Shown piece by piece: positions 35,187-43,268 of a stretch of 64,000 nucleotides of DNA. Each line of letters begins with the position of its first letter. The stretch's first letter is position 1. Under the pieces are notes generated by a model. That model searched no databases and was not told the origin of the DNA. It saw only the letters and a program-made list of their open reading frames with translations. The position numbers and the translations under genes are program-made. Origin of the DNA: an uncultured Collinsella sp. (GTDB lineage Bacteria; Actinomycetota; Coriobacteriia; Coriobacteriales; Coriobacteriaceae); the NCBI GenBank assembly GCA_958370785.1, contig CATXKN010000002.1, forward strand, positions 186,001 through 250,000. The letters are read 5' to 3'.

Positions 35187-36350
35187 CTACTTGTCTAAAA
35201 CGTGAGATTTGCGCCCATCTGATATGTCGTATTTTTCACGGAAATTAATAGACGCCTCTATAAATTCAATTGGCCCAATTTCACTTAGCAACTGTAAAAC
35301 GGTTAATTCAGTTGCTGTACCTCGAAACCTATTTTTTCTCATCCACGCCAGCTCGTAAATGAGCTGCACTGAAATTGTTGTTGTAAATGGTATACCGACC
35401 TTATTTAGATTTAATGCCCTCGCGGTATCGTCTATCGCATTTTTAAATTGAGAAAAGGACTCGATATCATCGGAGGGATTTTCTAAATAAAGGGTGTATT
35501 CTTCTCCGTGGCGCTCAATTCTTGTTTCGCCTTCTCTTTTTTGTTTAATAAAAGGCTTTGTTTTACCTAAACCTAAATACTCGGTTCTGTTCAGATTTTG
35601 CCTGTGGCAGCTATTCTTGAACAGGCCATGACGACAGTCAATTATTGCTGCGTCAACAATTCGATCGGCTAAACAGGGATAAAAACCAATGAGAATCCAG
35701 TCAACTTCGGTAGATGCCCTATGGAGAAGGTCGAATAGCTCAGCATATAAAGGGCATTGGCCGGCTATGAGACGGGTTAGCTTTGCTCCTTCGTGCAGGA
35801 ATAGACCTTGAAAGTCGGAGTGGATTTCAATTAGATAACCCAATTCTATGTGATTGCTTTCCCTATGCGATACCATTAGGCGATTGCGATATTTAGCTAA
35901 TTTAAGTGCGTGACCAGCTTTTTTGTCAAAGAGTCTGACATCTAAGGAATGCGTGAGGTCGTCACAGCAGGCGTTCCTGCGATGATACTGTTCCTTTGCG
36001 ACGAACTCAGCTACGGCTTTGGCCATTTCATCTAATGCGTTATCGTCATAACCAAGCATTGGCTTTAATTTTTCGTGGCGGCCTATCATTAACGACATGA
36101 GCTCAGCCGATTTCGACTGTGCGGCTTTGTCTTGCTTAATGTGATGGTCGATTCTGAAATGCTCTAATCCAATAATTGATCCATCGCAGCGAGTGACAAC
36201 AATATCAGGACACTCATGATTGGTGTCTACTGAACCGTTCAGCTTCAAGGCTGCCTTTTTCTTGTAGCCTCCCACCGCTTTTGACAAGTCAATGACATCT
36301 TTGAAGACTTGCTCTTCAAGTGAATTTTGTTTGCATTTATTGTCACTCAT
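35187..36350 (-). CDS. Unknown protein, possible nuclease-like N-terminal motif
   Basis: 387 aa from ATG 36350; an in-frame start at 36425 would run into the IS fragment. The gene is clearly AT-rich. N-terminally, CPDIVVTRCDGSIIGLEHFRI has the spacing of a PD-x(n)-E-x-K-like motif, but the usual lysine is not in place, so nuclease identity is speculative. No membrane segment is present. The 5' side abuts the inverted IS256 fragment, so its original promoter may be lost. It is divergent from the OLD-family gene across that IS remnant. Confidence 0.55.
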   Translation of the reverse strand: MSDNKCKQNSLEEQVFKDVIDLSKAVGGYKKKAALKLNGSVDTNHECPDIVVTRCDGSIIGLEHFRIDHHIKQDKAAQSKSAELMSLMIGRHEKLKPMLGYDDNALDEMAKAVAEFVAKEQYHRRNACCDDLTHSLDVRLFDKKAGHALKLAKYRNRLMVSHRESNHIELGYLIEIHSDFQGLFLHEGAKLTRLIAGQCPLYAELFDLLHRASTEVDWILIGFYPCLADRIVDAAIIDCRHGLFKNSCHRQNLNRTEYLGLGKTKPFIKQKREGETRIERHGEEYTLYLENPSDDIESFSQFKNAIDDTARALNLNKVGIPFTTTISVQLIYELAWMRKNRFRGTATELTVLQLLSEIGPIEFIEASINFREKYDISDGRKSHVLDK

Positions 36351-36432
36351 ATAACTGTCCTTATCGTAAAACGGCTTATATTGAGTATCGGCGATGCCGG
36401 TTAATTGCAATCTAGGCCGCGGCATGGCTTTA

Positions 36433-36728
36433 TCTGAGTAATGCCAATTATTTTAATGCCACCGCAAAGCTGGTCGGCCTCGGCGTCCATCACGGCGTTC
36501 ACGACCCGCTCGGCGAGGCGCCTGAGCAGCTCCTGCATGTCGATGGCACCGTCGTCGAAACGGGGCATGGCGAGCGTGTCCGGCGTCGGGTCTGACAAGA
36601 TTTCCGCAGCGGTCTTTGTCCTTTCCCAGAACCAGTTGCTGTGGTGATTTCAGATTCTAGGGCGAAAGCCGTTATTCGTTAAACGGGCGCTAGGTCATCA
36701 CCCTTACTCCAACATTTTCGACGCGATC
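36433..36728 (-). mobile_element. IS256-family element, inverted left-end fragment
   Basis: On the minus strand from 36728, the sequence repeats the left end found at 30001 (GATCGCGTCGAAAATG..., then TAGAATCTGAAAT). It then encodes the same transposase N-terminus, SDPTPDTLAMPRFDDGAID through DAEADQLCGG. Homology stops near 36465 (codon after CGG), where unrelated AT-rich sequence begins. With the 30001 copy it brackets 6.7 kb in inverted orientation. Confidence 0.75.
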
Positions 36729-36854
36729 GGCTGGCGGCACGTACGCAAATCCTCGTTGCTCCTTTTCCTGTTCCAGTTCGCTCATCGATTGCACTCACTG
36801 CATGTCCCCGCAGTTTGCAATAATCGATTAAAGCAGCGATCAAGGAGCATGAAC

Positions 36855-38615
36855 ATGCCAGGTTATTCTTTTAAAGTCAATGAACTGGTCACGGTGGACG
36901 GAACGACAATAAAGCCAAAGAAAATCACTGTATTTATTGGACCAAATAATTCTGGCAAAAGTAAATCACTTAAAGAAATTCGTTCCGAAATATTGGGTGA
37001 CCCAGAGGCGAGTTATTCCGGAGGAGAACCCACCAAGCGCATTGTCTTCAAAGATATTCGCCTCAATTTACCAGCAAGCAGCGATGAAATAAACGATGCA
37101 TATGGTCTTGATGATAAAGTCGTGCGTTGTAACGGTGGTTGGCGTCTCCGCGATTATTGCAATACCGGCATAAATTGGTCTCCGGGTGGAATTGTTTTTT
37201 CTCCGAGCTATCGTAGCCTTTGTTTTTCCCCGACTGAGGATTGGCACAAGAGCTTTGCTCATTGTTTTGATGGCGACAGCTATGGTGGGCCAGAACAGGC
37301 TCGTCGCGAGTCATTACGCTTTTTCGGACCAGCAATGGTTGACTATGTGGGCACCGAGGACCGCCTGTTGATGTCGGTGGGCGATCAAGCTTATGGAATC
37401 AACGACGATAACTACAACAGCCTTAGTTCGGCATACGACACCGATCCTGACTGTGAGTCGATAGCGTCTGAAATTACTACTCTATTTAATAGGGACGTTG
37501 TTCTGGATGCGAGCACGAGTCGCCAAAGAATTGTGCCCGTCGTGAGCGATTCGTTCGAGGAATATCGTGGCGCATCTCAGGATATGCCGCGTCGCTTGAC
37601 CATCTTGTCTAACGCTACGCCGCTGCGCGAAGAGGGCGATGGTTTACGTAGCTTTGTTTCCGTTTTATTGAGTTTGATGGGTAGGCGTAAACCGGTATTT
37701 CTTTTGGATGAGCCTGAAGCTTTTCTTCATCCTCCATATGCGCGCAGGATGGGGGAAATTCTGGGCAAAAAATTTGTTGAGAACGAAAGTCTCAACAACG
37801 TGTTTATTTCCACGCACAGCTCCTTTTTGCTTCAGGGGCTCATCTCGTCATGTTCTGAAGAGCTTACCATTGTACGACTTAATCGAGATGGCGACATGCG
37901 CTGCGCAAAAGTGCTCTCCAATAATGAAATCCTGAGGTTAATTGATCGCTCGGATTTTTCAGCTGAGTATCTGGATGCATTATTTTCGAGTGAGGCCGTC
38001 CTTGTTGAAGGCCCGAGAGATGCCGCCGTATATCGTAAACTGATTTCTAAATTTGATGCCAATTACAGCGGCCTATTTGTTTCTGTTAACGGTAAGCTGG
38101 GCTTTGAGAACATTAAGAAGTTTTATGATTCGGCTGGAATTAGATGCAAAGTAATTACGGATTTTGATTTATTGGATAATAGCGATATTTTTAAGCGCGT
38201 ATCCAATCTATTTATCACTAACAGTGATAAACGGAATAAAATCCGAGAAGTGAGGAATTCCCTCGAGCGATTTTATCGAGAGCTTGAAGATTGTCCGGGC
38301 GGGCAGCGGGACAAAATGCCAGAAATAGTGAAAAGGCATTATAAGTCTCAAGTTTATGAAAGCCTTCCAGATGATCTGCGTGTGAACGTCGAAGAGATGC
38401 TTCGGCTTCTTGCACGCGAGGGATTGGTAGTTTTGAGCTCTGGAGAACTCGAATCTTTGTTTGAAGCCTATGGGGTGGAACATGTTCACGGCTCGAATAA
38501 ATGGCTAGCTAATGCGTTTAGCTACATGGCGAACCATAGCCGTGACGAGCTGCGAGATATTCCTGCCGTCGCTATTATTCTGGAAGCATTTATTTCGGTG
38601 AAGCGGCGGGAATAA
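36855..38615 (+). CDS. OLD-family ATPase with TOPRIM nuclease domain
   Basis: 586 aa. ABC-type ATPase half: Walker A IGPNNSGKS at the N-terminus, Walker B PVFLLDEPEAFLHP and H-loop STHSSF. The C-terminal half begins with a TOPRIM-like motif, AVLVEGPRDAAVYRKL (Glu) and CKVITDFDLLD (Asp-x-Asp). This ATPase-TOPRIM arrangement defines OLD-family endonucleases, several of which act in phage defence, alone or with a helicase partner. ATG 36855 is chosen for the 7-nt spacing from AAGGAG. No partner gene adjoins it directly. AT-rich, island-borne. Confidence 0.82.
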   Translation: MPGYSFKVNELVTVDGTTIKPKKITVFIGPNNSGKSKSLKEIRSEILGDPEASYSGGEPTKRIVFKDIRLNLPASSDEINDAYGLDDKVVRCNGGWRLRDYCNTGINWSPGGIVFSPSYRSLCFSPTEDWHKSFAHCFDGDSYGGPEQARRESLRFFGPAMVDYVGTEDRLLMSVGDQAYGINDDNYNSLSSAYDTDPDCESIASEITTLFNRDVVLDASTSRQRIVPVVSDSFEEYRGASQDMPRRLTILSNATPLREEGDGLRSFVSVLLSLMGRRKPVFLLDEPEAFLHPPYARRMGEILGKKFVENESLNNVFISTHSSFLLQGLISSCSEELTIVRLNRDGDMRCAKVLSNNEILRLIDRSDFSAEYLDALFSSEAVLVEGPRDAAVYRKLISKFDANYSGLFVSVNGKLGFENIKKFYDSAGIRCKVITDFDLLDNSDIFKRVSNLFITNSDKRNKIREVRNSLERFYRELEDCPGGQRDKMPEIVKRHYKSQVYESLPDDLRVNVEEMLRLLAREGLVVLSSGELESLFEAYGVEHVHGSNKWLANAFSYMANHSRDELRDIPAVAIILEAFISVKRRE

Positions 38616-38639
38616 TGGTCTGGTTTTGATACGGGACTT

Positions 38640-38830
38640 CGGGTTTTCTGCGTCGCGTTGAGGTTAGTCCGTTATTGCGCTGAATAAATAATGGGATGTA
38701 TTGCCAGTAAATCGGCAAAGGCCAGTTAGCGTAGATGCCCATCCCGTACGTCAAGGACGCTTCCAATGGATCGCCCTGCTCGCCGGGTAGATCATGATAG
38801 TAGCCGGCAGCGCGAGAAATTGCGCCCACA
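38640..38830 (-). pseudogene. N-terminal remnant related to the 33148-33819 gene
   Basis: On the minus strand the translation AGYYHDLPGEQGDPLEAS closely matches GGYYHGLPGEQGDPLEAS of the intact gene. It is followed by a similar LPIYWQYI / LPIYCMYT segment. The similarity then decays and the rest of the gene is absent. It lies between the OLD-family gene and the DprA-like gene; the other bases at 38616-38992 show no feature beyond a probable ribosome site. Confidence 0.7.
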
Positions 38831-38992
38831 GGGGTTCAGCGCGAGCCACGGGTGCCGGTCTTCCTCCATGAGCTGCTTACAGAAAGCGGTTAGAACTAGA
38901 ATTACAGCTAGTTGGAATTAGCTTAATGACGTTGTGAGACTCTTTACAACGAAACAAATGTTCGATAAAGTATTCTTTAAAAGGAGGCAGGG

Positions 38993-39928
38993 ATGGTCGC
39001 TAGTTTATTTTCTGAACTTATTAAATCAACGGTCTCTCCTTATGAAGAGATGCTCGCCTATGAGTATTTATATGCCGATTCAAATGCAACTCTAAAAAGA
39101 ATTTCCGGTAAGACTGTCGGCCTTGGCAAAACCCCTTCGGAGGTTCTGGAGGAGGAGTCCGGCCTTCTCGATTTGCGGGAGAGCGATAGATACAAAGAAG
39201 TTCAGGAAACTATCGATCAAAAACTCGGTACTTTCGACGTGATTGTCAACGGAACGCCGTCTTGGCCGGCCACCTTAAAGGATTCTGCAAGGCCGGTGCC
39301 TGTTCTTTACTATAAAGGTGCCGTCTCGCTTTTAGATAGGCCTTCTGTATCTGTTGTGGGCTCGCGGAAGGCCTCCCAGAAGGGCAGAGCGCTTGCTGCA
39401 AAGATTGCCTCTCAATTATCTGAGCATGGTGTAAGTGTTGTAACGGGAATGGCTCGCGGCATCGATACCGCGGCAACTGAGGCCGCTCTTGAATATAAGG
39501 TTGGCGCGATTGGGGTTATCGGTACGCCGGTTGACGAAGTGTATCCTCCTGAAAACATTGACCTGTTTAATAGGCTTATCGAGTGCGAGGGGCTCATTGT
39601 CAGCCAAGTGCCTTTTTATAAGTATCAGCATCAGTCTTTTGATACCAAAAGGTTCTATTTCCCAGAGCGTAACGAACTGATGGCTGCTATTTCTAATGCG
39701 ACCATTATTGTTGAGGCTTCTGATACAAGTGGCACGCTCACGCAGGCTCGTGCTTGCGAGCATCAGGGACGGCCTCTTTTTATTACGAGTCATGCCTGCT
39801 CCGACCCTTCGGTGACTTGGCCTTCCAAATGGTTGAAAAAACCCAATGTCTTTGAAATTAATGACGCCATGGACGTTCTTGACATGCTTGGCCCCATCGA
39901 GCATTGGGGAGGCGGTTTCAGTGCCTGA
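38993..39928 (+). CDS. DprA/Smf-like nucleotide-binding protein
   Basis: 311 aa. The central Rossmann-like domain matches DprA (DNA-processing) proteins: VSVVGSRKASQKGRALAAKIASQL, VVTGMARGIDTAATEAAL, GVIGTPVDEVYPPEN, FPERNELMAAIS and IIVEASDTSGTLTQARACEHQGRPLF. It differs from housekeeping dprA in its N-terminal region and its pairing with a phosphoribosyltransferase gene that overlaps by 8 nt. AAAAGGAGG precedes the ATG. As a SLOG-superfamily protein it may bind DNA or a nucleotide ligand; the operon fits a predicted nucleotide-based defence module. That role is inference. Confidence 0.8.
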   Translation: MVASLFSELIKSTVSPYEEMLAYEYLYADSNATLKRISGKTVGLGKTPSEVLEEESGLLDLRESDRYKEVQETIDQKLGTFDVIVNGTPSWPATLKDSARPVPVLYYKGAVSLLDRPSVSVVGSRKASQKGRALAAKIASQLSEHGVSVVTGMARGIDTAATEAALEYKVGAIGVIGTPVDEVYPPENIDLFNRLIECEGLIVSQVPFYKYQHQSFDTKRFYFPERNELMAAISNATIIVEASDTSGTLTQARACEHQGRPLFITSHACSDPSVTWPSKWLKKPNVFEINDAMDVLDMLGPIEHWGGGFSA

Positions 39929-40592
39929 TTGGAACTGGACTCTAATTGACAAGGTCGGCATGGCTAACCGTAGGTATCTTCGTGAAGACGATGTTTGTTT
40001 CTACTATATGCAGCGTGACAGCAGGGGTTATAACGCTTCTCCCGAAAACGACTTGATCAGCAATTTTAAGAAAGATCCGTTCGAGTATCGCGATCGCCCT
40101 GATGTGCTCAGATATAAAAACGGCGCCATCCAGTCATGCAGCAGTTTTGTTGTGTCGTTCTTTAGAGATCGCCCTCATATCTTTAGGGACAAGCTGATTG
40201 CTCTTGTTCCAATGCCGACATCGAATCCAAGAAACTCAGCAAAATTCGATGACAGACTCGATCAAGTTTGCTGGAACGTGTCTTCCTGCTTCGACAATAT
40301 TTTCCATGCTCCCGTAATTGATGTTAAAGACAGTGTGACCGCTGCTCACAGAGGTGGCCCCAGAGATCCCGAGCTTCTGCAAGGGTCTCTTGTTATGACT
40401 GGCGGCCTTTCACCAGATACCGATATTGTCGTGTTGTTTGACGATGTTCTTACCATGGGCGGTCATTATTCTGCGTGCAAGAATTTGTTACAGCAGAACA
40501 TGTGGGCGGATCCCAACATACTGGGGCTATTTCTGGCGTTGCATACTTGGCCGATTCTTGCCGCTGATAGCCCTGTTTCTGCTTCGTGGTAG
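39921..40592 (+). CDS. Phosphoribosyltransferase-like protein
   Basis: 223 aa, starting at GTG 39921 with GGGGAGG 7 nt upstream and overlapping the DprA-like gene by 8 nt. The PRPP-binding signature VVLFDDVLTMGGHY near residues 170-185 has two adjacent Asp and the small-residue loop of type I PRTases. VPMPTSNPRNS may form part of the substrate site. The hydrophobic hood and N-terminal region are not recognised, so the base substrate is unknown. Obligate pairing with the DprA-like gene implies a joint function. Confidence 0.75.
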   Translation: MPDWNWTLIDKVGMANRRYLREDDVCFYYMQRDSRGYNASPENDLISNFKKDPFEYRDRPDVLRYKNGAIQSCSSFVVSFFRDRPHIFRDKLIALVPMPTSNPRNSAKFDDRLDQVCWNVSSCFDNIFHAPVIDVKDSVTAAHRGGPRDPELLQGSLVMTGGLSPDTDIVVLFDDVLTMGGHYSACKNLLQQNMWADPNILGLFLALHTWPILAADSPVSASW

Positions 40593-40609
40593 TTGCTGGC
40601 TTCTTGTCG

Positions 40610-40712
40610 TTAACTATCGGCGACTGGTATTTCCAGCACGAGGCTGTTTGGCGTCCCTGTTAGGCTCGACACTGCCACCTTCCTGGATAAGCTCGTGCGC
40701 GTGCTGCCTAAG
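40610..40712 (-). pseudogene. C-terminal remnant related to the 33148-33819 gene
   Basis: Minus-strand translation ends SLVLEIPVADS then stop, parallel to GLMLELPHRA of the intact gene. At DNA level, TTCCAGCACGAGGCTG and AGGCTCGACACTG align with TCCAGCATGAGGCCG and AGGCTCGGCACCG. The remaining upstream part is missing. It cannot be the other half of 38640-38830, because the two fragments are in the wrong relative order for a simple insertion. Confidence 0.6.
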
Positions 40713-41026
40713 TTCAGATCCGCGTGACTATGCTCTTTGATTCAAACGCGGTCGACGCATTTGCTCTAATTTATGGTGTGCTAAATGAAAAGCGACAACC
40801 TGTCAAGGGCCATCGTTTTGCAAGGGGGGTTCCTTCCAAGCGGAGGGCATCCCCTAGTTTTTAGCTAGAGACTGGAGTCGAACGGCCGTATTGCCACTTG
40901 TTGTTCTGTTGGTCCGTTTGACGTTACGGTAAAATGTTCTCAGTGATGCAGTCGTCGCGGACTCTATGTGAGGCGATGACAAAGAGGGGTCGTTGTTCGG
41001 TTTTCCGGCAACGGCCCTTTGACGTT

Positions 41027-41053
41027 TCCGCGACAACTGGATGTTGTCGCGGA
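41027..41053. repeat. Perfect 11-bp inverted repeat
   Basis: TCCGCGACAAC (41027-41037) pairs with GTTGTCGCGGA (41043-41053) around a 5-nt loop. No T-run follows. It directly precedes the alternating repeat units at 41092-41357. Confidence 0.7.
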
Positions 41054-41091
41054 TGACCTATTTATGCTTGCGATCACGATGGGGGCCGTGT

Positions 41092-41357
41092 TTTCCGGAA
41101 GTGTGGGGAAAAATCAGAAAGCTCCGAGCACAACTCGATTTTTGGCAACAAAACCGCAGGTCGCGGAAGCGTAAAACCGTGGTCTGCTCGGTCGATCTCG
41201 GTTTTTCCCAGCACTTCCGGAACCGCCCGTCGGAAGTATGCGGCAAATTCCGGAACCCACGAGCACACCGCCCTTTTTGCGCAGAGAAACCGCTGGTATA
41301 GGCGTTGTGGTATCCCGGCGTGCTCGGCAAGTTTTGAATTTGCCGCATACTTCCGGT
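41092..41357. repeat. Four alternating inverted repeat units
   Basis: About 60-bp units begin with CCGGAAGTRTGSGGMAAA and contain CCGAGCAC. They occur as plus (41092-41155), minus (41160-41222), plus (41229-41293) and minus (41300-41357). The sharpest match is CGGAAGTATGCGGCAAATTC in unit 3 against its reverse complement in unit 4. Both strands translate into similar short peptides, as expected for palindromic DNA. No gene is seen between 40713 and 41432. Confidence 0.65.
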
Positions 41358-41432
41358 TTTTGCCTCTGTGGCAGGGCGTTTCCACTCATATCATCGGCTA
41401 GATAATGGACAGAACAGCCCTTCGTCTCCATA

Positions 41433-41472
41433 CTAAAACGCCGGCAGGGGCGAAATTGCTCCTGCCGGCGTT
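41433..41472 (-). terminator. Intrinsic terminator of glf
   Basis: AACGCCGGCAGG (41437-41448) is exactly complementary to CCTGCCGGCGTT (41461-41472). On the minus strand the stem is followed by TTTTAGTATG. It lies about 50 bp beyond the glf stop. Confidence 0.85.
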
Positions 41473-41523
41473 GGCGTGCCTGCTTGTGCCGTTTCGGCTC
41501 GCGCAGAGGCCCGTTTTGGACCT

Positions 41524-42648
41524 TTACGCCTCCGTGGGCTCCATGCCAAGCTCGTTGCGCACGAGCTCAAAGGCAGCGGCGATGGCCTTGTCCATGTCGT
41601 AGTACTTGTAGCCGCCCAGGCGACCGGCGAAGATCACGTCGCCCTCCTGCGCCGCCAGCTCCTCGTACTGCCTGTAGAGGGCCTCGTTCTTGGCGTCGTT
41701 GATGGGGTAGTAGGGCTCGTCGCCGGGTTTCCAGTCGGCCGGGTACTCGCGCGTGATGACGGTCTTGTCCTGCGTGCCGAACTCGAAGTGCTTGTGCTCG
41801 ATGATGCGGGTGTAGGGGATCTCGCGCTCGGTGTAGTTGACCACGGCCACGCCCTGGTGGTCGGCCTCGTCGAGCGTCTCGGTCTCGAAGCGCAGGCTGC
41901 GGTACTCGAGCGTGCCCAGCTTAAAGTCGTAGAACGCGTCGATGGGGCCGCAGTAGATCGTCTTGGCGGCGATATCGGACTCGGAGGCGGCCAGCTCCTT
42001 GTACTCCACGCCGCAGCGCACCTCGACGCCCTCGAGCATGTTGGCGACCATCTTGGTGTAGCCGCCCATGGGGATGCCCTGGTAGCGATCGTTGAAGTAG
42101 TTGTTGTCGTAGGTAAAGCGGCAGGGGAGGCGCTTGATGATGCTCGCGGGCAGGTCCTTGCAATCACGGCCCCACTGCTTCTCGGTGTAGCCCTTCACAA
42201 GCGTCTCGAAGATGTCGCGGCCGACGAGCGACAGCGCCTGCTCCTCAAGGTTGGACGGCTCGCCGATGTTCTCGGCGGCCACCTGCTCGGCGATTTTTGC
42301 CTTTGCGTCCGCCGGCGTGACGACGCCGGGCCACATCTTGGCGAAGGTGTTCATGTTGAAGGGCATGTTGTACATGTTGCCGTGGAAGTTGGCGATCGGC
42401 GAGTTGACGTAGTTGTTGAACTCGGCGAAGCGGTTGACGTAGTCCCAGACGTCCTTCATGGAGGTGTGGAAGATGTGGGCGCCGTAGCGGTGGACCTGGA
42501 TGCCCTCGACGTCCTCGGTGTAGATGTTGCCGGCGATGTGGTCGCGGCGGTCGATGACCAGGACCGACTTGCCGGCGCGCTTGGCGGCGTTGGCAAAGAC
42601 GGCGCCCGAAAGGCCGGCACCGACAACCAGGTAATCGTACTGGGACAT
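41524..42648 (-). CDS. glf: UDP-galactopyranose mutase
   Basis: FAD enzyme that converts UDP-galactopyranose to UDP-galactofuranose, a precursor for galactofuranose-containing surface polymers. 374 aa from ATG 42648, with AAAGGAGC upstream. The N-terminal FAD motif is YLVVGAGLSGAVFANAAKRAGKSVLVIDRRDHIAGN. Family signatures are RYGAHIFHTS, YTEKQWGRD, GIPMGGYTKM and the C-terminal GRLGGYKYYDMD. It lies next to the aromatic genes but is functionally linked to the polysaccharide locus 12 kb away, from which the accessory island may have separated it. Confidence 0.95.
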   Translation of the reverse strand: MSQYDYLVVGAGLSGAVFANAAKRAGKSVLVIDRRDHIAGNIYTEDVEGIQVHRYGAHIFHTSMKDVWDYVNRFAEFNNYVNSPIANFHGNMYNMPFNMNTFAKMWPGVVTPADAKAKIAEQVAAENIGEPSNLEEQALSLVGRDIFETLVKGYTEKQWGRDCKDLPASIIKRLPCRFTYDNNYFNDRYQGIPMGGYTKMVANMLEGVEVRCGVEYKELAASESDIAAKTIYCGPIDAFYDFKLGTLEYRSLRFETETLDEADHQGVAVVNYTEREIPYTRIIEHKHFEFGTQDKTVITREYPADWKPGDEPYYPINDAKNEALYRQYEELAAQEGDVIFAGRLGGYKYYDMDKAIAAAFELVRNELGMEPTEA

Positions 42649-42725
42649 GGATATGCTCCTTTGTATGTCAATCGAAAAGTTACTTAAGCTTTGGGACAAA
42701 CAAACCTGATTATTTGTCTCAGGGA

Positions 42726-43163
42726 TTAGTGTAGCAGATGCTCTTTCAGCAGCTTCAACGCATGAGCGTAGCCCTGGAGGCCTTCGCCGGTGATGGTGGC
42801 AAAGCATGCCAGGCGGGCGTAGCTTACCTGGCGGAAGTCCTCGCGCGTCTCGACGGCACTGATGTGGACCTCGACGGCGGGGATGGCGACGGCCTTGAGA
42901 GCGTCCAGGATCGCCACGCTCGTGTGCGTGTAAGCCGCTGGGTTGATGACGATGCCGTCGACCTTGCCGTATGCCTCCTGGATCTTGTCGACGATGTTGC
43001 CCTCGTGGTTGGACTGGAAGACCTCGACCTCGTCGAAGCCCTGTGCGGCGCCGGCCTCCTTGCAGATCTGGACCAAGCGGTCGTAGTTGTCGCTGCCGTA
43101 GATGCCCGGCTCGCGAATGCCGAGCATGTTGAGATTGGGTCCGTTGATGACGAGAGCTTTCAT
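42726..43163 (-). CDS. aroQ: Type II 3-dehydroquinate dehydratase
   Basis: Third step of the shikimate pathway (3-dehydroquinate to 3-dehydroshikimate). 145 aa, normal for the dodecameric type II enzyme. Signatures: INGPNLNMLGIREPGIYG with the catalytic Tyr, QSNHEGNIVDKI, INPAAYTHTSVAILDAL, and PAVEVHISAVETREDFRQ with the catalytic His. AAAGGAAG precedes the ATG. A 14-bp terminator separates it from the upstream aroEK gene, so it may be transcribed at a different level from the rest of the aromatic cluster. Confidence 0.95.
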   Translation of the reverse strand: MKALVINGPNLNMLGIREPGIYGSDNYDRLVQICKEAGAAQGFDEVEVFQSNHEGNIVDKIQEAYGKVDGIVINPAAYTHTSVAILDALKAVAIPAVEVHISAVETREDFRQVSYARLACFATITGEGLQGYAHALKLLKEHLLH

Positions 43164-43223
43164 GGCTGCTTCCTTTGCGGTTGGTTAGCGTGGCCGGTCT
43201 TATGGTCTTCGACGTTTGCCCAG

Positions 43224-43268
43224 ATAAAACCTGCCAAAATAAACCTGTCCCTTTTTGGCAGGTTTTAG
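43224..43268. terminator. Terminator between aroEK and aroQ
   Basis: AAAACCTGCCAAAA (43226-43239) pairs perfectly with TTTTGGCAGGTTTT (43253-43266). T-runs on both strands make it bidirectional. It overlaps the TAA stop codon of aroEK (minus strand, 43265-43267). Confidence 0.85.

Noticed and set aside
38830..38900. Possible transposase C-terminal fragment on the minus strand
   Set aside because: A short reading (QLMEEDRHPWLALNP) is too brief to assign and has no flanking IS ends.
41041..41431. Overlapping short open frames on both strands as genes
   Set aside because: They arise from the alternating inverted repeat units and encode near-identical peptides on both strands, with no ribosome sites.
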